From Trachelipus rathkii (Eukaryota; Arthropoda; Malacostraca; Isopoda; Trachelipodidae), in the NCBI GenBank assembly GCA_015478945.1, contig JABUQX010022867.1:1-27771 (forward strand): a stretch of 27,771 nucleotides of DNA. The letters are read 5' to 3'. A model generated the notes under the pieces. The model was given only the letters and a program-made list of their open reading frames with translations, ran no database searches and was not told where the DNA came from. Positions 9,867-19,245 of this stretch are shown piece by piece (the first letter of the stretch is position 1; every line of letters starts with the position of its first letter). The translations under genes were made by a program, and so were the position numbers.

Positions 9867-11059
9867 AATCGTAGAGTGTTTTGGAAAGTGGTTTTGATTA
9901 TTATCTTTAACTATATTCTCCACTTCACACACTGTATACATTATTCCATTTTTCTGTTTCCTCCACTGCCAATTATCTTAACCTGTAATCTTCTTTGCAT
10001 AAGCTCCCTCGATATAGACTTCGGTGTTTGTTATTAACATCTAGTTTCGTCCACGTATACACCGTTACATCCCACCCCCATCCCACTCGCGAACTTCTGT
10101 ATAAGGTAGAGGATTTGTGGTATTGGGTGTTTGGGAAATCGGGATCTAATGGACATCAACCTATTTATTAGGGAACCTTGTTTATATGTATCTTTAAAAT
10201 TATGTGGTGGTTATCGAATCAAGTTTTTCTGGTTTTTATGGTATTTTTATTAGCAATCTATCAATTATTATAGATTAAAATTTCGTGTTGCCAAGATAAA
10301 ATGTTATACACTTAATATCACATTTATAGAATTTCCATTAGGAATTTTATTATAACCTGTATACTTATTACACTTGTACACCTACAAAGGTATATGTTGT
10401 TTTCTAACATTCGAAACTTTTAAACGGCCCGGCTCAAATCAAAAGTGTAACTTCAATAAATGCGTTTATAATATGGGTCTCATGGTGACTGAAAGTGTAA
10501 TAATATAGAAGTTTATAAATAATAAATGATACAACAATTCTCTAAATATACAATATTATACTATAATTTACACAAATTTACTAAACCACAAATTACTTGT
10601 TATTAGAACTTATGTCTGTCATAATTTTATTTGCTTTACGAAAGTAATATAATGGTGATGTGAGCTAATGCTCAAAATTGGGTACGTCAATGTGGAAGCA
10701 AGAATATTTTCACAAATACAGTCATATAAATATATATAACAAAATTATATTAAATTTCGTATCCTGTGAATATTTACAATTATCATAAATGAATCTAAAT
10801 AATGGCATATAAACTGTTTTACGCTATAAGAGCATATATCGAATTTGTTTAAAGGTAAAGTCAATATTTTGTATTGGTTGAATAAAACTACATACAACTT
10901 TTCTCCTAAATATGTAGTGCGTATTTTACAATAATTGAATTTTATTATCACTAATCACTTTATATTTATCTTTTCACCTTAACAGAGCTAGAGGGTGCAT
11001 GCTTATACATTAATCATTGTTCTTGGCTGGTATCAGTGGTAGATGAATGATGACCATCT

Positions 11060-11359
11060 TTGAAGGTGAGTACCTGGACATTAATGGTAAACCATACTGT
11101 GGGATGGGACTATTACACGCGGTTAAAGTGGGAATCTCACGTGGTAAGTCATTACCGAGGTCCTGAAAAGAGGACCATCTGTGAAGATCTATGCTACTCA
11201 CCTGTGTGGAAACGTCTGCCAAGGATATTGAAACTTAATGGATGAACTCTCAGGGTCGGTGTCTCATTTTGTATAAGAATATTAATGCACCAAAGTTGAA
11301 TACGTGGGTTGGAATGAAGCTGATGACAATGGGACAGGGTGTGCTATAGCGATTGTAGG
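11060..11359 (+). pseudogene. Ionotropic-receptor-like fragment A (start of ligand-binding S1)
   Basis: Frame 11060 is open for 61 codons and contains TICEDLCYSPVWKRLPRI and KLNG. It then meets TGA (11243-11245) and continues in the same frame as TLRVGVSF. In ionotropic glutamate receptors and arthropod IRs, the S1 ligand-binding half starts with a LxGxxLRVGV-type strand, and the TGA sits where Arg or Lys is usual, as a CGA to TGA change would give. After a frame change come INAPK and then WNEADDNGTGCAIAIV, matching the loop and first helix of S1. The block ends at TAG/GTAACA, a usable 5' splice site at 11359. The protein would be a ligand-gated channel subunit in the plasma membrane. The stop plus two frameshifts suggest a pseudogene or base errors. 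Confidence 0.45.
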
Positions 11360-11599
11360 TAACATATACTCATATTTAAATTTATCCTTCTACATTCTTC
11401 TAAGTTAAACAATATACTAAGGTTGAGCTTGGTATTTGTTTCTGCCATTTGTTTACGTGTACTACTTAAATATATACTGATGCTTGATCACTTTCTCAGG
11501 GTTGATTGTCTCCTATACAGAAGATTGTTTTATGGTTAAATTTGGGTTGAGGAGAACGAATTACCATTACACGCATGGATAATATGCTCTAATTGAACT

Positions 11600-11743
11600 A
11601 TGATCTTGAAATACAAAGGGAAAGTGGTTCAGTCTGAGGATATTAATCTGTCGTTCGTTGCGTTAGGTTTCTATATATTCTACGTGGGAACCAATTCACG
11701 TTTAGACTGGGAGGTTAGGGTTCAACCTGGCGGTATCAGGTAA
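11600..11743 (+). pseudogene. Ionotropic-receptor-like fragment B (S1 helix and strand)
   Basis: A 47-codon frame from ATG 11600, with a candidate acceptor (GTGGTTCAG, after 11632) and a donor (CAG/GTAAGG, cut after 11739). It contains INLSFVALGFYIFYV, which has the pattern of the S1 helix and following strand of IRs (family form xxLxxxLxFxYxxxx), and then VQPGG, where IRs carry a QxDGxWxG-type turn. It is called because of its order between fragments A and C; by itself it would be unassignable. Confidence 0.4.
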
Positions 11744-12014
11744 GGGGGTGCCTGGTCTACAATTGGATGTGGTTCCGTGTACCTTATATCTTTTTTCTTT
11801 TATTTAACCTTTTAAAAATGAATTAATATTATTAAAAATAGGTACTTAAAAATGTCGTGCGGGATTACCTCGGGTTACTGATATGGGTCTTCAAAAGATC
11901 ACTGGTGTTCCTTTGCTTGTCTCAAGTATTTCTTTTGGGGTGTTGCTAAATCTTGAAAATTTGGGTGTAGGCTTGTTTGATGGGTGGGTAGATCACATTG
12001 TAAAACTACTTTAA

Positions 12015-12179
12015 ACTAGTGGGAAAGTCAAAGTGTGGAGCAGGGGGCGGCGGTCATACAGAGACGGTGTGGGTCGTAATGCGGCAGTGCTGAAGGGGGG
12101 CTTGGTACTTCTGTTTACTGGGGTCTATCGTACTGGGGTGTTCGTTTCCGTTCCTTTCCAGGAGACCAGTTTATGTTAG
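12015..12179 (+). pseudogene. Ionotropic-receptor-like fragment C (end of S1 before TM1)
   Basis: 54 codons without a stop, ending at TAG 12177-12179. The segment GRNAAVLKGGL, an R nine to fifteen residues later, and VPFQETSL match the end of S1 in IRs (RxEADxxxGxxxxTxxRxxVVDFTxPFxE). The usual DF of VDF is replaced by FV. Sequence just downstream in another frame reads GRATLFSAL, which resembles the pre-TM1 segment. No convincing transmembrane helices or S2 half were found up to 13569, where the DNA is GT-rich and then AT-rich without further supported features. Confidence 0.4.
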
Positions 12180-12240
12180 GGGTTAAGAAAGTAGTTCGGG
12201 TCGTGCTACCCTCTTCTCTGCTCTTCCCCATTTACTGACA

Positions 12241-13569
12241 GGAAGAAGAACTCTTCTTGTAAGGTTCTTAGATTTCGGAAAGAATCTTCTTTGAAAAGGT
12301 GTTCTAGAAGACGTTGATTATTCTTCTATCGAGCTGGCCCCTGATATAATAGGGCTGTATCTGCGTGGGATGAGAGCGAGCGCAAAACTTTACTAGAATA
12401 AGGTAAAGGATTCTTCTTCTTGCGTCTGTTAGCGGATGGTCATTGAGTCGAGCTTGAGCGTGAGAGATTATGATATCTGTCACGGTAGGAGGAGGACTGC
12501 GCTTTCTGTTGGATTAGCAGCTTGAGAAGAGGATGGTGTTCAACTTCTGCCTTGAAGTAATATCAATGCTGGCTGAGGGTGGTTTGAGCTCTATTAGGTA
12601 AAATATACCAAGTTGTGAGGAGGTGGTTGGTTTTCCTTTTCTCCTCATTTACAAATTGTTTTTGAGTTCTTTTTGTTGTTCCCATGCACTGGATAGTTGA
12701 TTGGTGTTATTTTGGGTAGCAAGGCTTCTCGTATTAGACGTCGTTAACGTGAGGGGCTAGGTATTGCTACAGGTAGTAACTTCCGGGTCATAGCACCGGT
12801 TCAAAAGCCGCTTTCTCACAACTAGAGGCTATATGAAAGCTTGATTTGGTACTTCAGGCTAACGATTCATCAACCTTTGTTTCAAAAAAATTCGTTTGGA
12901 AAGATGTTTCTAAAGGATTTTTTATTAACAATCTTTCGATATATAAAGAACAACGTTGTGTTTGCTGGTATAGTTGGTGAACTCAATTTTAAATTTTCAT
13001 TAAATTCTTATTATAGCTGAATCTCTTGGTACCCCTACACTAAGTCAGTTTTGCTGTCACATTTCCGAAACTTAAGAACGCTCGCTCAAAGAAAGCAAGG
13101 AAACCGCTAAATCATTTTATAACATAGGTCTATTACTTGAAAGTGAAATCATATAAACATAGTTTTAGTCATAAAATAATGAATACAAAATGCTGTTAAA
13201 AAGCAATTATTTGTATAGCTAAATCTTAATCCACCAATATAAGTATCGAATAAGGTATTCACGTGTTTCGATTCCTATACTAAATATCACGTAAGTGCAT
13301 TTTTACGTCTTCACGAAGAGAAAGAGAGAGATTGGATAGTGAGAGTAATAAGCGTTCAAACGTACTATTTCTAAAACAGATAATTTCAACGAATAGGGCA
13401 TGCAATACTTAAAATAAGGACATTACCGGTAAATACAGAAATAATAAATAAAACAATAATATTTACAATTAATCACTTTAATAATAATAATACTTCAACA
13501 AAAATGTTTGGAAACTAATAAAATAATCGTTGTGATGTGCTTAAGAAAAGGTAATGTGTTTATGGGTGC
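12241..13569. other. No gene supported; GT-rich then AT-rich
   Basis: From 12241 to about 12830 the plus strand is rich in G and T with no long open frame; remnants of the receptor channel region may be present, but I cannot show them. A small near-palindrome AAGAAGAACTCTTCTT lies at 12244-12259. From 12850 on the DNA is AT-rich with no feature seen. Confidence 0.4.
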
Positions 13570-13660
13570 CTATATATATATATATAATATATAATATATA
13601 TTTATATATATATATATATATATAGTATGATATATATATATACGTTAAGTATATAGTGTA
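13570..13660. repeat. Interrupted (AT)n block
   Basis: Long perfect TA runs. Positions 13661-14459 after it are AT-rich single-copy DNA in which I see nothing supported. Confidence 0.9.
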
Positions 13661-14459
13661 TACTTGGGAATGGGAGGACTCACTCAATAAATACTAATAC
13701 ATAGACTATGCAATCTACAATTCCGGGGGTTATACCATCATCCTATACATGTGATTTTGGATGCACTGGTATGATAATAAAGATTTCATCCCTTTTAACA
13801 GAATAATAATATTAAGTAAATTATTCTTGTAATAATAAGCAAAAATTTTCTAGTTTTCCTAAGTAAATTTTTAGTGTCTCAAGACACATTTTTCTCTTTA
13901 TATATTTGTAATTCTTTATATTATAAAACATATGACACAACTTCATAATGCGACCCCTAAACTAAAAAGAGGGAAACGAGTGAAATTATAGACCAGATCG
14001 ATCGGTCGACAAAGAATGATTTTCCTTTAATCCACTTAGCGACGACCAATGAATATATTTCTATTAAGAGACAAAAATATAGTCGGTATACGCATTGATG
14101 CGTCGATCTTATATGGAGACTCCTCTCTAAGATGAACCACTATATTCTTTGGAATATTATTTTAATGGCTACTCGCTTAATCCAGAATCTTATTGTGATA
14201 AAGGGATCTGAACATGCAATTGGAACCTTTATTTCCTACAAATATTTCATTATTATAAAAGGTTCTAGACTAATGTTTATTTTCTAACACAACAGTTTTA
14301 ATTACTATTTTGCTCCCGGGCCCAAAGATTCGCAGGTATGAAACTTTCAGCGCCATAAATCCATATAGAAGCACAATTTATTATTCGAAGGAATTCATGA
14401 AAGATAGAGAAGTGTAAACGCGACAGTAATAAGATAAAATCGTAAAGCTCTGCTGAAGA

Positions 14460-14626
14460 GTAGGAGAGAGAGAGAGAGAGAGAGAGAAGAGAGGAGAGAG
14501 AGAAAGAGAGAGAGTAGAGAGATGTATAGAGGAGTAGAAGATGAAACAGAGGATGAAGAGAGAGAGAAGAGAGAGAGATGAGGATAGAGAGAGAATGAGA
14601 GAGAGAGGGTACAGGAGAGAGAGGTA
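14460..14626 (+). repeat. (GA)n microsatellite
   Basis: Interrupted GA repeat. The 112-codon minus reading frame at 14298-14636 is mostly Ser/Leu from this repeat and is not a gene. Confidence 0.95.
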
Positions 14627-14812
14627 AAATAAACAAAAATATTTAATTAGTATATTGGTCTGGCAAAACGTTTAAATAACTTGAAATGCTATTGTTCAAG
14701 GAAAAGAATTATACTTTCAAGGACTCATTTGAGGTTATGATTTATTTTCAATAAAGATTAGTTTATTTTCAATCAAGAATTGATGCGCTCGCTTCATACA
14801 GGTAATCCATTG

Positions 14813-14980
14813 CTCACACACACACACACACCACACACACATATATATAAGTATATATATAATATATATATAATATATAATATATATAAGTATTATATTA
14901 TATATATATATATATAATATATATATATTATTAATATATATTATATCTTGTGTGTGTGTGTGTTGGTGGTGGTGTGTGGG
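14813..14980. repeat. Compound (CA)n-(TA)n-(TG)n palindromic microsatellite
   Basis: A CA run at 14815-14840, a TA-rich middle at 14841-14945 and a TG run at 14949-14980 form a sequence that is its own reverse complement in design. Such arrays can extrude cruciforms and are unstable. Confidence 0.9.
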
Positions 14981-15042
14981 TTGAAAGAATACTTGGTTAG
15001 TTATATATTAAATTAGAGGAAAGCTCTTGGATTCATTTTATT

Positions 15043-15436
15043 ATGCTTTTATTATCACATACATATCCTAAACTTTTAAAGGTACACCAAATAAAAAACA
15101 AAGAAACTTTACAAATAAATAAATTTTTAAAAAGAGAGGTAGCTTTCGTACCGTCGGCACGGCGGACCTCTCAGGCTAAGGAACGGGATTTCTTTCTAGC
15201 TCTTCATCAGGTGAAATGTGTAGTTGGTCTGCTATTTTTTCATGGTGTTTGTTGAAATATTTTGCGCGTTATCAGATATTCGTTGCATGGTAATATTTTT
15301 AACTTCACCGGATGCTTGTTGTAGCTTATTAACTTATTATAAATGCAAAGGAGTTCCAATAATTTTAAAACGATTAGCCCTTAACGCTTCCCATTCTCGA
15401 AATGTTATATTGAAGAATGAGTATGTGATACTCTAG
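15043..15436 (+). other. Two overlapping frames, possible frameshifted ORF
   Basis: Frames at 15043-15255 and 15224-15436 (70 codons each) overlap by 32 bases and could be one reading frame split by a single indel. The first contains FVPSARRTSQAKERDFFLAL, the second a Cys-rich stretch (DACCSLLTYYKCKG). I do not recognise a family. The GC content is higher than the flanks at 15140-15210. It could be a transposase remnant or chance. Confidence 0.25.
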
Positions 15437-16163
15437 TCTATGACTTGTTAAGCTGAATTTATGCTGTCCTCGGTAAGTATTTTTATGTATTTATCTTTAT
15501 AGGATTAGTTTCAGAAACAGATGGGGTATAGCACATACCAAACTCACACCTTAACAACGAAGAAACAAAATACCCATAACAGTACACCTGGATATATGGC
15601 AGCACATTCTTCAACGAAAGTCAAATTACTCCCCACACTCATATGCATGATGATTCTCTAGTTCTAGCCGGGTTCTAATCCCATTCCCACAGATCCACAA
15701 CCCATTCTTTACCAGTTCTATATGAACAAACAAATGTCTGAAAAAACCTTCAAATCCTCATCAAACAAATACAAATCAGGTAAAAAACGCTCTAGCAGCT
15801 TAACACACAAACACTCAACAATAGTTGTTAAACACCCTACCCGAAAAATAGCATCAAGATTCACTCACGCTTGCAAGTTAAATGCACACGTCAGCACCGG
15901 GGGTTTACTCGACCAAACAACAAACTAAAACCGTTATCAGAGAAAATTGAATGAAAGGTTGAGTCAACCTCGGAAGCCAGACCGTGAATTAATTTGGTGG
16001 CTTGTAGTAACCTGCCGTAATATATATAAAATATTAAATTTCCCATTTCTTCTAATCCGCATTCGAGGTGAGGGACAGTCACAAAACACTCGTGCTCAGA
16101 TTAGAGTCGGGTCGAGGTTTCTCTCTAGCTTGGGTTAGTGATGTGAGAAGGGCTGTGGAACCG
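15437..16163. other. Single-copy region, no supported gene
   Basis: About 15530-15930 the plus strand is very poor in G. Small ORFs at 15722-15928 (+), 15891-16082 (-) and 15947-16138 (+) overlap each other on both strands without recognisable motifs. The last 60 bases lead into a minisatellite. Confidence 0.45.
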
Positions 16164-16262
16164 GAATCGTGAGTCACATGATTTTGAGTTGAGCCGGAGT
16201 CGGGAGTCACGAGGTTTTGGGTGGAGTCGGAGTCGGGAGTCACGAGGTTTTGGATGGAACTA
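16164..16262 (+). repeat. 33-bp minisatellite, three copies
   Basis: Copies at 16164-16196, 16197-16229 and 16230-16262, each built on GAGTCGGGAGTCACGAGGTT followed by a TTGG-type end. Copies 2 and 3 are nearly identical; copy 1 is more diverged. More decayed copies can be seen at about 16290-16355 (GAACCAGATTCGCATAATTT and GAGTCAGGCAATTTTAAAAT). The unit is 11 codons, so frames stay open across copies, but stops in copy 1 argue against coding. Confidence 0.85.
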
Positions 16263-16457
16263 AAAAATAAAGAAATTCAAAACTTGGGTCGAACCAGATT
16301 CGCATAATTTTAAGAGTTGAGTTGGTGTCTGAGTCAGGCAATTTTAAAATGATGCAGTCGCCAAAAAAATACTTACCCACTTCGCAGCGCTGGATGTAAG
16401 GATGAAGATGCTAAGGTAGACGTCAATTTTATTATCATATTTGGAACAACATTACTG

Positions 16458-16697
16458 GTGAAGATATTCTGTTGCCACAACAATAACAAATATGTTATTC
16501 CACATCCTCACTTTATATTTTATGTGGACCACAGCTATATCCGCACTAAAGTACACGGATTTCAATCCGCCACATCTAAATGTAATCTACACGTAACTAA
16601 ATATCCGTGTTCGCTTCCGCAAACACCTAGAATTCCGCACTCAAGACCTAAATATATATGTAATATAAATAAACGAAAAAAAGAAGAAAGTGATTAA
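16458..16697 (+). other. Degenerate ATCCGC-type repeat; ORF not credited
   Basis: Short words ATCCGC, AATCCGC, TATCCGT and TTCCGC recur between about 16539 and 16640. A 79-codon plus frame covers the area but is biased to His, Asn, Pro and Lys as expected from the composition. No protein feature is visible. Confidence 0.4.
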
Positions 16698-16829
16698 TTT
16701 AAGGCTTACTTAATTTCTCTAAAAAGAATTATTGAATTCACTCGAAATCAAATTCAAATATCAAAAACGGTATTAAAGTCACTAGAGAAATGTTGTAATT
16801 GTGCCGATTGTTTTTTTAATAGAAAACAT

Positions 16830-16831
16830 TA

Positions 16832-16881
<50 letters not shown>

Positions 16882-17205
16882 CTCTCTCTCTCTCTCCTCT
16901 CTCTTTCTCTCTCTCCTCTCTCTCTCTTCATGTCTCCCTTACTTTTTCTTTTTCTTGCCTGTATTAGCCATTCTCTCTCTCTCTCCTCTCTCTCATCTCT
17001 CCTCATCTCCTCTCTCTCTCCTCTCTCTTCTCTCTCTCTCTCTCTTGTATTCTCCTGGCATTCTCTCTCTCTCTCTTCTGTCTCCTCTCTCTCCTCTCCT
17101 CTCTCTCTCTCTGCCCCTGTCCTCTTCTCTCCTCTCCTCTCTCTTCTTCTCTCCTTCTCTCTCCTCTCCTACCTCTCTCATCTCTTCTCACTCTCTCATT
17201 ATATA
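16830..17205 (+). repeat. Long (CT)n microsatellite
   Basis: About 375 bp of interrupted CT with TCTCCTC variants and three short non-repeat inserts (such as 16931-16965 and 17045-17060). All reading frames across it on both strands (Ser/Leu or Arg/Glu) are repeat artefacts. Positions 17206-17574 that follow are AT-rich with nothing supported. Confidence 0.95.
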
Positions 17206-17574
17206 GTCTTTAAGTAAAACAATAATTGTTAATAAAAAATTATTAATTAAAAACCCCATAAATCTCTCCTAAAAAAAACAAATATTCTATAGAAAAAAGT
17301 TCACAGTTCCTGAGAACAAATAATTACAAGTCTTTCTAGAAAATCAACTCTGAATCCTCTCACCGAGCTAAATAGAAGAGAAATATACTAAATATAATTT
17401 ATTTAAAATCTGTATTAAATTCCTTTAGCAATTTACACCACCAATTCCCAGATTTCTCCACTATAATTTAGGTTGTATAAAACCGTATAAATATATTAAT
17501 TTAAATATATTATGAGTTTTATAACTACATAAAAACACGTACAGCTATAATGTATATTTCTCTAGATCCTAGAA

Positions 17575-17852
17575 GAAACAATAATAAAATAATATAATAA
17601 TAATAATAATAATATAATAATAAATAAAATAAAAATAATGAATAATAAAAAATAAATAAAAATAAAAATAAAATAATGAATAATAATAATAACAATAATA
17701 ATAATAAATATAATACATATTAATCTAATAATAATAAATAAAAAAATAACAATCAGCTTAACAATAAAAAACAACAAATAATATAATAATAATAAATAAT
17801 AAATAATAATAACTAATAATAATAATAATAATAATATAATAATAATAATAAA
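17575..17852 (+). repeat. (AAT)n microsatellite
   Basis: Interrupted AAT and AAATA units for about 280 bp. The 106-codon minus ORF (mainly Ile, Leu, Phe, Tyr) is the translated repeat. Confidence 0.95.
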
Positions 17853-17979
17853 AAAAAAATGAAAACATTTCAATCGTGTCAATCGGCTCGTGAAGAAATC
17901 TTGAGTATTAAATAAGGAAAATTGATCCTCCGAGGTGATTAATAAAATATAGAGGGAATATTAATGGTCTGGACAATAA

Positions 17980-18165
17980 TTTAATATATATATATTTATA
18001 TATATATATTATATATATAATATATATAAAAATAATTATACATATAAAATATGTACTATATTTGAGATAAAATATATACGTTCCTAAAAAATATAATAAT
18101 ATATATATATATAATATATAATAAATATAATAGTATAATATAATATAGGTATATATTAAATATAA
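17980..18165. repeat. Interrupted (AT)n block
   Basis: AT-rich block ending about 55 bases before the candidate first exon at 18221. Confidence 0.85.
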
Positions 18166-18220
18166 AAAAGAAATTTCTTTTTAACTACATATCCTACTAC
18201 TACACTATGGTAATTTAAAA

Positions 18221-18298
18221 ATGTTTCCATCTGTGATTTTTCTGCTATTGGTAAATTTTAGGGCTATAGCCGCAAATGTTTTTGATATTGAAGGCAAG
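18221..18298 (+). CDS. Candidate first exon with signal peptide, possibly EMC7
   Basis: An ATG with A at -3 (AAAAATGT) opens 26 codons that form a textbook signal peptide: short N-region (MFPS), hydrophobic core (VIFLLLV), small residues at a likely cleavage site (AIAA), then mature NVFDIEGK. The exon ends AAG/GTAGAG, an acceptable 5' splice site; reading on gives only five more codons. The position of an IEGKV-like motif just after the signal peptide is what I know of EMC7, the lumenal beta-sandwich subunit of the ER membrane protein complex that inserts tail-anchored and multi-pass proteins. No further exon was found downstream to 20934, so the name stays unassigned. Another secreted or membrane protein is possible. 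Confidence 0.4.
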
Positions 18299-18951
18299 GT
18301 AGAGAACGCTTTATAGACGTTTTTTTAAAAGTAAGAAATGTACAAATGCTACTCATGTTATTTTGCAGCCATTTACAAATATACTCCATAAGACTTCGAT
18401 GATTTGATAAGTATCCAGAATTTCATTTATAAATAGTTTTATAGGCCTGTGTTATTCTTTATATAAACTAGATTTCCAAACTTGGTTCTATTATTCAAGG
18501 CTAGACCAAATTATTCATATTACATTATTTCTTACTTTTAGCAGGTGTAGTTGTTAGTAGATTCTATCTATTCTCGCTTTAAATTTACGAACCTGACATT
18601 TATTTAGTTGCCCTCCCTGGATCAATAATTATAATATTTGGACAAAATTATCATGAGGAGATAAGTAAGATCGTAGTCAAAAAATTAATTGAATTAACCA
18701 CTTTTATCATATTAATAAAGCCTTTAAACAGAAAAGGCAACCATTCAAGTATTTATTTCTTGGAAAAAGCATCTATAAATTTTATAAGCTATTTATTTAC
18801 AAAAATATTGGTGAGTAATGATCTTGTTTTATTGTTGTACTAGTATTTATTACTAGGCTAGACTATTTACATATATTAGAATTACGGATTGAGCAGTCAC
18901 TAACTGCTCTTATTGCACATTTCAGGGATTTCTGAATTAGAATTTCCAATA
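18299..18951 (+). other. Probable intron-like AT-rich sequence
   Basis: No repeat or open frame is supported. Its smooth, non-repetitive composition fits an intron if the exon at 18221-18298 is real. Confidence 0.35.
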
Positions 18952-19082
18952 GTTATATATATATATATATAGATATATAATATATATATTATATATATAC
19001 TATATATACTATTATATAATATACATATTATATAGTAATATATTATATAATATAATATATATAATATATATATATAATATAG
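18952..19082. repeat. Interrupted (AT)n block
   Basis: AT block running directly into a GA tract. Confidence 0.9.
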
Positions 19083-19113
19083 AAGAGAGAGAGAAGAGAG
19101 AGAGAGAGAGAGA
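19083..19113 (+). repeat. (GA)n microsatellite
   Basis: GA repeat between the AT block and the CGTTAC-rich segment. Confidence 0.9.
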
Positions 19114-19119
19114 TAGGCA

Positions 19120-19245
19120 CACCGTTACATTGAATTGCTCAGTGTTACCGTTACTTGACTAGAATTGAGTTGTTACCGTTACATCGTCACATTTTACAGA
19201 TCTAAAAGTGTTAACGTTAAACGTTACATGTAACGTCGTTACATT
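19120..19245. repeat. Degenerate CGTTAC/GTAACG repeat segment
   Basis: The word CGTTAC occurs at about 19123, 19148, 19177, 19221 and 19237, with GTAACG and TTAACGTTAA between, in only 125 bp. This is far denser than elsewhere in the window. CAGTGTTACC at 19140 resembles a hAT terminal repeat (CAGNG), so this could be a transposon end with subterminal repeats, but no matching other end was found. Confidence 0.55.

Noticed and set aside
12330..12400. IELAPDIIGLYLRGM frame as a receptor channel-pore segment
   Set aside because: Too short and lacks neighbouring transmembrane helices.
14298..14636. 112-codon minus ORF, Ser/Leu-rich
   Set aside because: It is the translation of the (GA)n microsatellite; no independent coding sequence.
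15665..15690. GGTTCTAATCCC as a possible tRNA T-arm
   Set aside because: Fails the conserved B-box purine position and no cloverleaf could be drawn around it.
16782..17217. Several ORFs of 62-138 codons on both strands
   Set aside because: All are frames through the (CT)n tract, with only Ser/Leu/Pro or Arg/Glu repeats.
17562..17882. 106-codon Ile/Leu/Tyr-rich minus ORF resembling a membrane protein
   Set aside because: It is the translated (AAT)n repeat.
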